Assembly: GCA_029582265.1 (NCBI GenBank)
Contig: CM055819.1
Location: 39,112,761 to 39,176,760, forward strand
Reading direction: 5' to 3'
DNA from: Zoroaster sp. YZ-2022
Lineage: Eukaryota; Echinodermata; Asteroidea; Forcipulatida; Zoroasteridae
Length of the DNA stretch: 64,000 bases
Shown here: piece by piece, positions 43,776 through 55,341 of the stretch
Layout of the letters: every line of letters starts with the position of its first letter
Position numbering within the stretch: the stretch's first letter is position 1
Notes under the pieces: model-generated
What the model saw: only the letters and a program-made list of their open reading frames with translations
Database searches by the model: none
What the model was told of the DNA's origin: nothing
Translations under genes and position numbers: made by a program

Positions 43776-44930
43776 AATACCCTTTATATGAAAATATCGT
43801 CTGACCATAAAGGAGAAAAGATACCAAACTGAATGTTCTTACATACATAGATAGGATACAACATTTTAAGATGTAAGAGTTTCAGTTATAATTGATTAAG
43901 ATGATATGATGATATACATACTTTAACTAGAGCTTAAGTGTTTGTTTGAACAAACACAGGGTGTTCAAGTCAACTTCCGGTTCAATCAAATTATCAACGA
44001 TGATGTAAATATTATATTGTGCAATGGTTTATCATCTTTTATAATAACAATATCAATTTCATATTCAAAAGATATATCAATTTTGCGTTAGAATGTGTTG
44101 AATTTGAACTTCCTGTTTGGACAGCAAGTAAAGGTCAGATTAGGTGGTTTGAAGGTCATATATGACCTCCTCATGATTATGAAAAATAACAAATTTGTCA
44201 ACTTATACATCAAATTGAAGCTATGAGATATGACCTTTTAAAATTTGTAAAAATCGTTACTTCGTGCCACTAATTGGACCATTGGCAAGCATTTATGGTA
44301 ACTCATTTCACAAGAATTACAAGCTATTAATGTAAGGAATTCAATTGTGTTTTTTGTTTCTAATAGGTCATTTAGTTCTTGAGATATTGGCTGTTGAACT
44401 TGGAAATGTTGTGAGATTTAAGCAATACATTAGAAATTAACAAGTGTGACTTGGAACACAATGTTTTTTATTTTAAATATTGACACTAGCCCAACACATG
44501 CTCTTCAAAAACCATGCTAGATGATAAATCAACATTAAAAATCACTCATATGAAAATAGTTTGCCAGATCAACCTATTCAGCGTTATTATGGGCATAAAG
44601 TCACAAAGTTGATTTAGGATAGAAGGGGACTACATGTATAGTAACTGGGTTAAACTTGGCTGCAAATTCAAAGAGCAGGAAGTGTGGGTTAAATTGTTTG
44701 GGGGAGTTGGGAGTTACTGAAGACAATGAAGCATGGAAGACCATATAAATATTTCCCCTTTCCTTTCCTTCAGCTAATTAGCCTTTCATTAGAAAACAAG
44801 CTTATAACTACTACATGATAAAGTTGGAAGAAAGCTTGCATCCGTGCTTTCCATCTTCCACTGCCCCCCGCAGAAGAGTTTTTGTCAAAAAGTAAATAAT
44901 TCCCAATTCAAACAAAATTAAATGTAATTA

Positions 44931-46340
44931 TATCCACTGGATCAAATCTGATAATTGGTTGCCCTTTTCACTTTGTTTATGGAAAAACCTTTCAATTTTA
45001 GATTTAAATGAAGCCAACATTGGTATTTATCTCTTGGTATTAAGTCTTGTACAAAAATAAATTTAATCTTTATTTATAATATACTTCACTTTCATAACAA
45101 AAATATAATGATATAGTGACACTGTAATCAAGCATCTCCTTATTGTGACATGCTTATAAACTGTCTTTGTTTTCACCTATACTGCAAATAATTAAAAAAT
45201 AATGTATAAAATTTGAAAACAAATTCTATATTGATTTTTACATTTTCAAGGTTGTACAAATGATTGGCAAACTGTCTGTAGCTGCATCCATACTACAGAA
45301 TTACAACCTAAAAGATCAGATGCCATTTTGTACATAAATTGTTAGACATTGAAATAATCAAAGAGTTGTATGGGTGCTTGTAAATTGCTAATAAAGCAAT
45401 GAAATACATATTTATTTTAACTGTCTGTTGGGTTTCATGACTTGACTTTTGTGGTTACACATTTCCTCCCCACAATCAATTGAAACCACTTTGTTGTCCT
45501 GTTTAACCTACTTGTAACCAATCTAGAAATGAGTGTACATGGTCTTACACATGTAACAAGTGAAATTACTTCAGTGTAAATGAACCCAACCATGATCCTT
45601 TGTTGACAAGAAAACAGAATATATATCCACTGGATCAAATCTGATAATTGGTTGCCCTTTTCACTTTGTTTATGGAAAAACCTTTCAATTTTGGATTTAA
45701 ATGAAGGCAACATTGGTATTTATCTCTTGGTATTAAGTCTTGTACAAAAATAAATTTAATCTTTATTTATAATATACTTCACTTTCAGGTTAAGTTTATA
45801 ACAAAAATATAATGATACATTGACAATGATAGCGACACTGCAATCAAGCATCTCCTTATTGTGACATGCTTATAAACTGTCTTTGTTTTCACCTATACTG
45901 CAAATAATTAAAACATAATTTATACAATTTGAAAACAAATTCTACATTGATTTTTACATTTTCAAGGTTGTACACATGATTGGCAAAATGTCTGTAGCTG
46001 CATCCATACTACAGAATTACAACCTAAAGATCAGATGCCATTTTGTACATAAATTGTTAGACATTGAAATAATCAAAGAGTTGTATGGGTGCTTGTAAAT
46101 TGCTAATAAAACAATGAAATACATATTTATTTTAACTGTCTGTTGGGTTTCATGACTTGACTTTTGTGGTTACACACTTCCTCCCCAACAATCAATTGAA
46201 ACCACTTTGTTGACCTGTTTATAACCCATACTTGTAACCAATCTAGAAATGAGTGTACATGGTCTTACACATGCAACAAGTGAAATGACTTCAGTGTAAA
46301 TGAACCCAACCATGATCCTTTGTTGACAAGAAAACAGAAT
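44931..46340 (+). repeat. Tandem duplication of ~690 bp
   Basis: Unit 1 (44931-45620) and unit 2 (45622-46340) share the full order of words, from ATATCCACTGGATCAAATCTG to CATGATCCTTTGTTGACAAGAAAACAGAAT, with few changes and a ~10-base insertion after CACTTTCA in unit 2. No gene is seen. 43800-44930 is likewise empty apart from AT-rich repeats. Confidence 0.85.
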
Positions 46341-46484
46341 CAATCTGCATTTAAAATAAATGTACACTCTGTATGTACGATTTAGTGAGTTCAGAATGGT
46401 GACATTCAGGGTTGTCATTGAATCAGTAATTTTGGAATAAAATGCCTCCCCTCCCCCAAGTTCTTAGTGATGGCATGTACTGCC

Positions 46485-46830
46485 CAGTAGCGGAACAAGT
46501 TACCGCCGGGCCGGGGGGCAGAGCGCACGGTCGGCCCCCCAGGCATCATTCCCTAACCACACGTGATTTCCGAGAGACCCGTCATGATTACACTTCATGT
46601 TTTCAGGGGAGCTTAAAATAAAGAAAGGGCCCGGTTGATTTGTGTAAGTTCCAGCTCGGGCCCGGTCCCCCAACCACCCCCACCCACCCCCCCCCCCACC
46701 CCCACCCCCCTCCACCAGAATGTTTTAAACAAAATATATAAAAAAAAATAAAAAAATCTTTGGGAGGGTCCCGGCCCCCACCCCTCCGGACCGGGGACAG
46801 CCCCCAGTCCCCCCTGACGGTCTGCCACTG
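46485..46830. repeat. G/C-homopolymer-rich repeat
   Basis: CCGGGCCGGGGGGC at the left, a C-rich tract (46670-46720) and GGGTCCCGGCCCCCACC...CAGTCCCCCCTGACGGTCTGCCACTGG at the right. This is the style of MITE-like GC-rich repeats in marine invertebrates. 46850-48110 shows no gene. Confidence 0.5.
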
Positions 46831-48119
46831 GTACTGCCACTGGTGATGAACCAACACATTTGTTTTCTAAAATTATTTGGTCTATCATTGCAGCACTATT
46901 GAATCCAAGAACTAGGGAAGGGGAGGGGCAAACAAGCAATACAAGTATAAGGGGCCCCCTTATACTAGTGCTTTAATTGGGTGATCTGGCAAAAGGTATT
47001 CCAAGGCTGACACACCCATGCAATGAAGATTGGGGGTATGTTTACTATGTTTATATGGCCCAACTGCCAGGGATTCACTGTCGGCAATATACATTTTACT
47101 AGATCACCAACAGATATTGCTTAATAACTACATTTTGTGAGGATGTTTGGGTCCAGTCAAACATATAATAAGAATTCCTCAGTACTACTTTTGTTCTAAC
47201 ATGTTAAAGAAATTCCTAAAAAGACCTAGATATGTCTTGAGGTCCTAAAAATCAATTATCTTAAGTCCATAGGATAAGTCCATATAACATAATTTGAATC
47301 ATACATTAACTCCTTTGATGAATGGATAAACTTAAAATGCTGGCCATTGGATCACAAAGTTACACAGACTCTGACACACCTTGTAGCAGTAGCACAAATG
47401 GATACCGATGATCTGAAATATAAACTAATCATGTAAAAACAATATTAAATGTTTTCAAAGAGGGACGAAGAATAATGGGTCGTGCTAACAAACACACATA
47501 ACTTAGAATGCCCTCATATGTTATTATCAGGATGATGGATTGATGTAACTTCAGAAAACTTATGCAACTTTAGAAAAATGATCCCTTCAGAACAATGCCT
47601 TTAAGTTAGGTTTTACAATGGAATAGAAAGTTACATGTGACGTCTTCCTTCCTCCATGATGTGACTGTTTCATTATCTCAATAAATGTGCTGATATTTGT
47701 TTCTGGACTACTTTAGTGAGAAAATTAAGTGCTAGTATCAAGTAAACTGCAATGCATCCATCACCACACAAGATATAAGCACTACTAGTATTATGAGTAA
47801 CTATAGACACTATAGTGTAGCTAAATTAACCGGATGTCAACCCGTACACATGCCAGTAAATATTCAGTAATAAATATTTGTACGGGTCGAGTTGACCAAA
47901 ATGAGTATGAGTTGGTAATAGTACGAGTTGGCACGCATACGAGTTGACCTGTTTTCACTGGGAAAGAATACAACATTGTGGATAAAGTTTAAAAAGAATT
48001 GCTTTTTGAAAATAAAAATCACAATCTTCAATGTAGGTTGGTGGGGTCATGTGAGTGGATCATAGGGCAGTCAGGAGGAATGCAATCATCCACACATCCA
48101 CACACACACAGTCTTGTGC

Positions 48120-48298
48120 ATGGTGTAAACCGAGGACACCGTTTGACATTCTATTGTTCCCCTCTTGTTCCTTTGTTGTTGGACTTTAACTTTTGAGGCT
48201 TCTCCCATTAGATTTGTACACGAAACATACCGAGGACACCGTGCGCAAACCGAGGACATATTGTTCCCTTTTGTTATATGTCCTCGGTTTACACCATA
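48120..48298. mobile_element. MITE family B, longer copy
   Basis: Ends TGGTGTAAACCGAGGACA and TGTCCTCGGTTTACACCATA; an internal CCGAGGACA repeat occurs twice more. It is flanked by CACACA at both sides (48090-48110 and 48304-48331). Confidence 0.65.
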
Positions 48299-48393
48299 AA
48301 CACGTACACACACACACACACACACACACATTTACAATAATTGTACCACAGATTTATTGGTTACCTTGGGGCTTGTGTTTTAGATGCTTTCTA

Positions 48394-48466
48394 GGCTGTT
48401 GAACTGACTCTCACTGATGCCAGCCATTGCATCTAATTCAATTACTCGGCATACTGGAGAGCTAAA
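48394..48466 (-). other. Possible terminal exon, minus strand
   Basis: A polypyrimidine tract with TGTATTTTTAG precedes a frame reading SPVCRVIELDAMAGISESQF and ending at TAA. An AATAAA signal follows ~22 bases later. Its entry phase does not match the 49293 donor directly, so a middle exon would be needed. Confidence 0.2.
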
Positions 48467-49292
48467 AATACAAAATATAAATAAATGTTCAAATGATTCT
48501 GTGAAAAAATAAATTCTGAATGGGGAAAGGCCAACATGTATTACTCCAGTAAGAGAATGCCCTCTATAATTGGTGTACACATGTTGTCCACCAACACACC
48601 TGCATGTTTATTTTCCAATTAAAACTCATATTAACTCATCCCTCTGCAGCTTTTTCTTCATTTATTAGTTTTCTTTTTTATGCAGGCTCTTCATCTTTTT
48701 TTATGTTATAAGACCTGACCTTTCTTTAAAGCATAGAGGGACAGACTTTTTATGCTTAATAATAACAAAACAACAAATGTAACCTAGCTCAGAAAAACAG
48801 GTGCCCCTATGACAATTTTGTGGCTACAACTAGCAGACTAATCAAGTAAAAGCATCTCTTTAGGTTGAGTTAGGGATATATTTCGCTGACACGAAGAACA
48901 TGCAGAATTGCAGAAGAGACAACAACACACGAACATGTATATATTTACATGGATTTGAATACATGTATATGTACTGTACATATATGTAGGCGAGTTACGA
49001 CGCTCTTTTGACTTGGACTGCATGGCACAGTTTTTAAACTTTTTTCTGGACAATAATATATCCGTGCTCAGTCATTATCCTTAGTTAAAATGCAAACTTA
49101 AAATCATGTAGGTACACTGCAAAAACAGCGAAATAGTAGACTCAGTATAGTTTTTACGAAATAGATGCAGTACAACAGTTTCGTCCGTCACGAACCTCCA
49201 TTGGATTGTGCATGCAATAATTATGTCTACGATAGGCCTACTTTACAAACGCACATTCTAGGCCAATAAACCTCTAAATAATGTCTACTTAC

Positions 49293-49401
49293 CTCTTAAT
49301 AATGCAATTATATTTTCCTCTTTCTCGGTAACCCATTTTATTTTCTTGTATTTTGCTTTGGAGTTAATAAGAACGGCAAAATTCCTCAGTATGTTTTTCA
49401 T
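49293..49401 (-). other. Candidate first coding exon, minus strand
   Basis: From ATG 49401 the minus strand reads MKNILRNFAVLINSKAKYKK then IKWVTEKEENIIALLR, 36 codons ending at a consensus donor AAGAG|GTAAGT. Just upstream are GCGGCGGCCATTTT (a YY1-like element usual near starts) and a CACGTG E-box within TGATCACGTGACA. This looks like a housekeeping-type gene start. No family is recognised and no well-fitting second exon was found. Confidence 0.3.
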
Positions 49402-49749
49402 GTAAACGAGAATTAAAATGGCCGCCGCTGAAAATGTTTTGCTTGTGATAAAATGTCACGTGATCACTGATACGCAATGTGATTGGACATTGCCTCGACA
49501 GATTGCCTCAAAGTAGAAAGCCAGCTAGTATAGTCTACTCATTGCCACTGGATTGCATGAAATGCCACAGGGGCAATCTCCGAGCAATCTCATTGCCAGC
49601 AACTTTTATTGCCTGAAAATTGCCCGAAAATTGCCCTTGTGACAAGGCCTTACGTTGTGGCCAATATTAAACTCCGTATATTGCTGTGTGTACGTATTCT
49701 GTGCACGCGCGATATATCTATTCGTACATATAGGGAATAGTAATTCAGC

Positions 49750-50040
49750 GTATTGTTTCACTTAACCTTCCGGTTTCGACCGGAAGAAAAGGTCAGATTG
49801 GGGTCACGTCTGAAAACGAAATGTGACATAGTTCAAGATCTTTAAAGATAATAACAAGATTGTGAAAATATCTTCTATGGTTCATGAGATATGATTTTTA
49901 ATTTAGAAATTTTCAACTTCCGGTTTCGACCGGAAGGAGAGGTCAGATTGGAGTCACGTCTAAAACGAAAAATCACATAATTCAACATCTTTCAGAGGAT
50001 GCAAAGATTGTGAAAATATCTTTTGTGGTTCATGAGATAT
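49750..50040 (+). repeat. Two ~150-bp tandem units with TTCCGGTTTCGACCGGAAG
   Basis: Each unit begins with the near-palindrome CTTCCGGTTTCGACCGGAAG and continues GGTCAGATTGG.GTCACGTCT...TTCATGAGATATG. Related words are at 43970-44200, near the other end of the 7.9-kb TIR element. Confidence 0.7.
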
Positions 50041-50235
50041 GCATTTTGAAATATTAAATTTTGATTTAGCGTAATTCGACACCTGATGACGTAATCATGA
50101 CGTCACAGCAAACGGTTTCGTCTGCCTGATATGTTCTGTTTATGTGTTAAGTTTGAAGGCTGTAAATGCTCAGCAAGGATGCCTTTGTTGCCGGACAGTC
50201 GCCACTGAGAAGAAGTAAAAAAAAACAAAAAACAA

Positions 50236-50275
50236 TAGGTGTTCAGCTGCGCGTTCGAACACCTAATAAATCATA
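50236..50275. repeat. Single hairpin unit like 35672-35830
   Basis: ACAATAGGTGTTCAGCTGCGCGTTCGAACACCTAAT: 8-base stem with a GC-rich loop. Confidence 0.7.
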
Positions 50276-50633
50276 ACAAGTGTTTGGGGCATGCATACAT
50301 ACAGCACCTAGACTGTATAGTGTACAGTTGTATACTGTATATTAAGAAAAATACCCACTATTTGAAAATATCGTTTGACCATAAAAGGAGAAAAGATACC
50401 AGATAGGATTTTCTTACATACATAGATATATAGATATGATACAATGACATAACTTGGAGGGAGAAAAGGGGCGTGGCTTATTTTTCAGGTTGCCATATCT
50501 CGGAAACGACTTTGAGTTGGGAAGAAAAATTTGTTGTGTGCTCATTAATCCCATAGAGGTATGTTGAAACAAAATATCAGCAAAATCTGAGTCGGTCACT
50601 GCCAACCTCTAGGTGAGTTGACATGGAATGACC

Positions 50634-51090
50634 TAGTATGTTGTAACCCTGTAAGAATTCATTCAGATCAGGGAAGACAATTTGAGTCTAATTTAATTTC
50701 CTCATCTCTATAGCATATACAACATCAATAAATCTTGCACAACAGAATACCACCCTCAAGGGAATGCTCAATGGTTTTTCTTCTTTATGTTACGTTTGGT
50801 AGAGAACCATGCTTGTCAGTAGATGAAGGACTCTGCATTAGAACAGGATTGGGTTATTCTTATACCAACGGAGAATGCAATAAATATATCTACTTGTAAG
50901 ATCTAAAAATCAACATCAGCAAAATAAGAATAAGCGGAATAGATTTGTGATCGTAAAGCAAATCCGAACGTCTTTAAGATCGGAGATCATATTTTTCTGC
51001 GTAACCATGGCAGGGGTCGGAATAAGATCCAATATAATTATCTACAAGGTAAATATAAGATTTATCACAATGTAAGTTTTATGTAAGCTG
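50634..51090 (+). pseudogene. Gypsy-like integrase, C-terminal half
   Basis: This continues the integrase interrupted at 42712. PVRIHSDQGRQFESNLI carries the second catalytic Asp (about 50655-50700). TTEYHPQGNAQW follows near 50740-50775, the region of the catalytic Glu, where the reading breaks. A later FGREPCLSVDE and RNHGRGRNKIQYNYLQG correspond to the C-terminal domain. Stops and frameshifts are scattered throughout. Confidence 0.75.
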
Positions 51091-51217
51091 CGATATATTT
51101 CGCGCATTCCAGTAGTTTTCGTGTTGATATAGCAAGTATGTGGTGGTCATTTCCAACTTCAGCGTTACAGCCAACACATCAATTTTTAAAGCATTTTGTA
51201 TTGCCAGGAAATTAGTT

Positions 51218-51297
51218 GTTCGTGTCCATTGTCCTTTGTCCCTTGTCCTTGCCGTTGTCCCTTGTCCCTTGTCCTTGTCCCCTTGTCCCTTGGTGTC
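51218..51297. repeat. (TTGTCCC)n microsatellite
   Basis: About 80 bases of TTGTCC/CTTGTCCC units. Confidence 0.9.
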
Positions 51298-51350
51298 ACG
51301 AGTTTGTGCATCTCTTGAAGAGGAACGAACTGTAGGAACTACCGGGAAAG

Positions 51351-51787
51351 AATGTCATATCAGACCGCCACTTTTAAGGGTTTTTATTATTATTTTTGCA
51401 ACCACTAACCATGCAGTTAAACATGATTCTATCGATTTTAGGGTACAGAAAGCGAAAACTAACCACTTTTATGATGGTTTTTGGACTTTTCTTTCCTTCT
51501 AAAAATAAATCATCCCCTTCAGAAAATAGAGAGGATCCTATTATAGTTGCCACTGCACATGTACAATGACCGTGTTGGTCACTAATGGCTGAGTTGACAA
51601 GATCAGACTGACATGACTGAGGAAGTCATCGTATACCAAAATGCCTGATTTTTCATGAAATAAATATCCTGGAATAATTTGCAGTATATGTCCATCATCA
51701 TCCATATGTTCTCCACCTTACTAGGTAGGTAAGATTACATCATTGGTTATATTGAATACGAACAAGTGGCGGTCGCATACGACATTC
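51351..51787. mobile_element. MITE family A, copy 2 (inverted)
   Basis: Ends AATGTCATATCAGACCGCCACTTTT and AAGTGGCGGTCGCATACGACATT. The interior is the complement of 2904-3355, including the CCATCATCATCCATATGTTCTCC block. Confidence 0.75.
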
Positions 51788-51829
51788 TACCCAAAGCGGA
51801 CACCAAGTTTGCTTTTTAACGGCATGTAT

Positions 51830-52110
51830 TTAGTGTGCTTTTAACAATGTTGATGTATTGCACCCTTAAGGGGATTATTAGACCAATTCCTAATTTGTCT
51901 CCTGTATAAATTTACTACAGTTGCACACATAAAATTGAATATTCAGTAAATACTGACATTAGAGACATATAAAATAATCATGTACGGAGTGTATCCAAAC
52001 TATTTACGTGTTTATAGAGAAATTAGAGATATTGAGCAATATTGGGAAAAATGCCTATTCATCTTGTACTTTCTGTCAAATGTGCAATGTTCTTTATTCA
52101 TACAGTAATT
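51830..52110 (+). repeat. Dispersed repeat C, copy 2
   Basis: Matches 36005-36270 in the same orientation, with an insertion of about 40 bases in the middle. Confidence 0.7.
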
Positions 52111-52195
52111 TCATTACAGATCGATTGGTTCTTATGAGCAGCCCTTTAAGCCAATGAATTCTGTAATAAATAAGAGTTGTATATTCTAATGCCCC

Positions 52196-53055
52196 GTTCC
52201 CACTATCACGATTCGCGCCACGATTGAAATCGTGGTCTTAATCGTGGAGTAATCGTGGTGATCCTATCAGATCTTATCAGATCTTGAGGTCATTCAGGCA
52301 ATCGTGTTGATCGTAGAACATGTTTGGACGGTTCAAAATTTTCTACGATCAACACGATTAATTTTAATCGTGATCATCGCATGAGATCGTATTGGATCGT
52401 AACAAAGCGCGACAGATCGCATCTAATAGTGCTTCGAAATCGTGGTGATCGGGATCAACCTTGGACAAGACAAACACCACGTTGTCATCATCCTCAACTC
52501 CTGCCATCATCAATGATTGTGGGTTGTAGTCTTCACTCTGTAGAAGTTCAAGAAAGAATGAAGTCCATGGTCAGTCGGGCTGTATATGTACCCGTCGGGG
52601 TTCAATCGTGGCTCAAATCGTTATCACTCTCCATCCCGATCGTGAAAGACATCGCCACCACAATCGTATCCGATCGCAAAAGAGCGCATCGGTTCGTGAT
52701 GATCGTATCGGAACGTATCCGAACGTATCTGCACGTATCAGATCGTCCAAAATCGGGGACCCCGATCGTGATGATCGTGTCAGATCGAAACACAATCGTG
52801 GACTCAATCGGGACAATCCTATCGGAACGTATCTGATCGTATCTGAACGGGAGACCAGATCGTGACAGATCGTGTCATCTGAAATTGACCAATCGTGCCT
52901 ATATCGCATCCAAGCGCACCAAATCGTACCAGAACGTATCGACTCGCATCAACTCGCATCCAAACGTGAAATTTCAGAAAAGGAAACAAAAATTCCACGA
53001 TCAGCTACGAATGGCCAATCGTGGCGTTCGTAACGGATCGCACGACAGTGGGAAC
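52196..53055. mobile_element. 860-bp TIR element made of ATCGTG/GATCG words
   Basis: Ends GTTCCCACTATCACGATTCG and CGGATCGCACGACAGTGGGAAC. The interior is dominated by degenerate ATCGTG, GATCGTATC and AACGTATC words on both strands, giving spurious Arg/Asp-rich frames. No target duplication was resolved. Confidence 0.7.
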
Positions 53056-53097
53056 CTAGCATAAGCAAGGTGTATAAATAAGAAGAGAAGAAAATAA

Positions 53098-53318
53098 TGT
53101 AGAATACAACTGCCACTTTTTCTGTCTAAATATGACAAAATATGACAGATGACACACTTAAGGAGAGGGAAGTGAGTAAAGTGAGGTTGGAAACGAAATT
53201 TTGGGGTATTGTGAGCAATGAATACATGCAAATCCAGTGAGATGTTGGCAAGTTTGTCGTCTGCCAACAATACGATATTTAGACATTGTGTACAAGTGGC
53301 GGTTGGGTTCGACATTCT
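53098..53318. mobile_element. MITE family A, short divergent copy
   Basis: AGAATACAACTGCCACTTTTT at the left and AAGTGGCGGTTGGGTTCGACATTCT at the right are degraded versions of the family A ends. The interior is shorter and unlike copies 1 and 2. Confidence 0.55.
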
Positions 53319-54018
53319 TTCCAAAGTGAATAATCTAAGCAAGGTGTATAAAATAAGAAATGAATAATCTGAGCAAGTGTTACAAATAGTTGAATCTCGG
53401 GAATAATGAAGATTTTCATGCATAAACATATTGTAGATATTTGTAATAGATAGATATTTGTAATAGATAACTTATTTTTGTTTTCCAAGAAGATCTTTGT
53501 CAGTTGTGTACCTACACATTGGTTACAATAAGTACACTTATACTTAAATCATTTATCAATATATACAAAATAAGAAATAAAGTTGAAACAATATTTTTGT
53601 TTTGATTATCCCCGTATAATCGGGGAGGGGGCACACAACATTTCAAAGTTCTGTTACATTTTTGTTCAATCAAGTTGTGTAGTGGATCCTATGGATGTTC
53701 AAATGTTTAAACCCCAATATGCATGAACTATGTACAGTTAATAAAATCGCTTGAAATGTTCGATAAAATTAAACATACGGTAATTTGACTTTAAATTTGA
53801 TTATTTTAAGTGCCGGATATCATTATTGAAACGAAAAATTCCGTTTCCCATGCCCATTCAAATCTGTATACAAATAATTGATAAGGCTTCACCTTTTTTA
53901 AATTCCGATATTCGTTTTATAAATTTCATACTCTAAATATTCGGCTAAAAACCACACCGAACCGAATAAAACCAATATACAGCAATCCGCAGATATACGA
54001 TCCTTCTATTTGCTACAG

Positions 54019-54210
54019 GTGCCTGGTGTGCAAAGCACAGAGATCAGAACCAGTGGATTCATGTGGACCTGCAAGAGTCAGTTACAGTCACTGGCATCAT
54101 CACACAAGGGTATCCCATGTATTCGGATTGGACACAGTCATATAAAAATAAAGTACAATGACAACGAGACTGATTTGATCTACGTGACTGGAGCCAATGG
54201 GTCATTGACG
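54019..54210 (+). CDS. F5/8 type C (discoidin) domain, middle exon
   Basis: Acceptor TTTGCTACAG|GTGCCTGG and donor TTGACG|GTAAGG enclose 192 bases. The reading AWCAKHRDQNQWIHVDLQES and VTVTGIITQGYPMYSDWTQS is the core of an F5/8 type C domain, a lipid- or carbohydrate-binding beta-barrel found in secreted proteins. At a run of five A (54152-54156) the frame slips by one; KYNDNETDLIYVTGANGSLT continues in the other frame to the donor. If the A run is one base too long, the exon exits in phase 0, exactly the entry phase of the 58200 exon. The N-terminal ~40 residues of the domain should be in an upstream exon that I could not find. Confidence 0.75.
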
Positions 54211-55341
54211 GTAAGGTCCTATCAAGATGACATACTTGCACTGTTGTCATATTTTACCTCGAATCAATATACTGCTATAGCAAATGAGACCCATGGTTAT
54301 TATTCACATAGTGCTACGTTAAATGTACTAACTCATGATAGACATGGTATAGTTCTTACGCAATACAAAATATCAAGTCTTGAATAAAATGTATAAGTTT
54401 CTATACCTGAAATCATTATTAATGTAAAAAATCTCAAATTAAGAAACAAAGTGAACAAAAGTTAACATATTGTAGGATCAGCCTACATGATTTCAAATTT
54501 CCGTTATATTGTTTCTAGTCCAGTCGGCGCCTTTGAATGTCTTTCAGATTAAGTATGCGCCTTACAAATGTTTTGTATTATGTTTGAAAGGAACATGACC
54601 AATGTCAATATGTCCAATATGTTATTCCTGTTATTATAAATTGTCATGATTTTATTATCTGTATTTGGCTGATGTTGCAGCAGATCAAATCAGTTTCCTG
54701 AATAATCCAACGCTTCAACAGTCAACAATAATTCACGTTCGCGTAACCATTGAGAAATAATTTGCAAAAACTACCGAGACAGTTTTGGTACATGTTGATC
54801 CTAACCCTGTCTTGAAACCCTACGTGAAATTAAGAAATAAACCCTCTTATAACATCATAGCATATATTCGTTAAACAATTAAATTTACTATTAACAGATA
54901 TTTGATACTACCGCCCCCTTCGTGAGTAAGGTTATGTACATAATATCAATAGGCTAGGTTTTTAGCACATCTTTAATTTCGCTTAATTTGTTTTCTCCTT
55001 GACTTCGAAGTGATATTTTGTGTGCAATACTCCTATGAACGCGATTGTAAACATTTTATTCAATTCATTTTCACCTAGACTAGGCGCCTACTAACAGAAT
55101 TTCATTATAATCATGAAAAATACAAGTTTAATTGTTGGCGCACCGATATCGAAAGAAGATGATTTATCAATGAGAAGTAATCTTATTTATTTATTTTAAA
55201 AATCTGTTATTTTTGGGTTATATAACTGAAATACATTTCCTCTTGTTGATGAACTAATATCATAATATATTTTGTTCAAGAAAGGATGCCGATTGGCATC
55301 TTTCATATACTGTTCTCTTTTAAGTATGTGTATATAAATCG

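Larger units (their letters stand above)
42712..50633. mobile_element. ~7.9-kb TIR element inserted into the Gypsy integrase
   Basis: The left end GGGTCATTCCATGCCAAATCACC is inverted at the right (GGTGAGTTGACATGGAATGACC, ending 50633). Homology continues ~190 bases inward (TTTCCGAGATATGGC...CCACGCCCC on each side) and reappears as AATATCGTYTGACCAT...AGGAGAAAAGATACC blocks. No transposase was recognised in the interior, which holds tandem duplications, MITEs and AT-rich sequence. The target duplication is unclear. It may be a nested composite rather than one simple transposon. Confidence 0.7.

Noticed and set aside
52324..52909. Arg/Asp-rich frames on both strands
   Set aside because: Products of the ATCGTG word repeats inside a TIR element.
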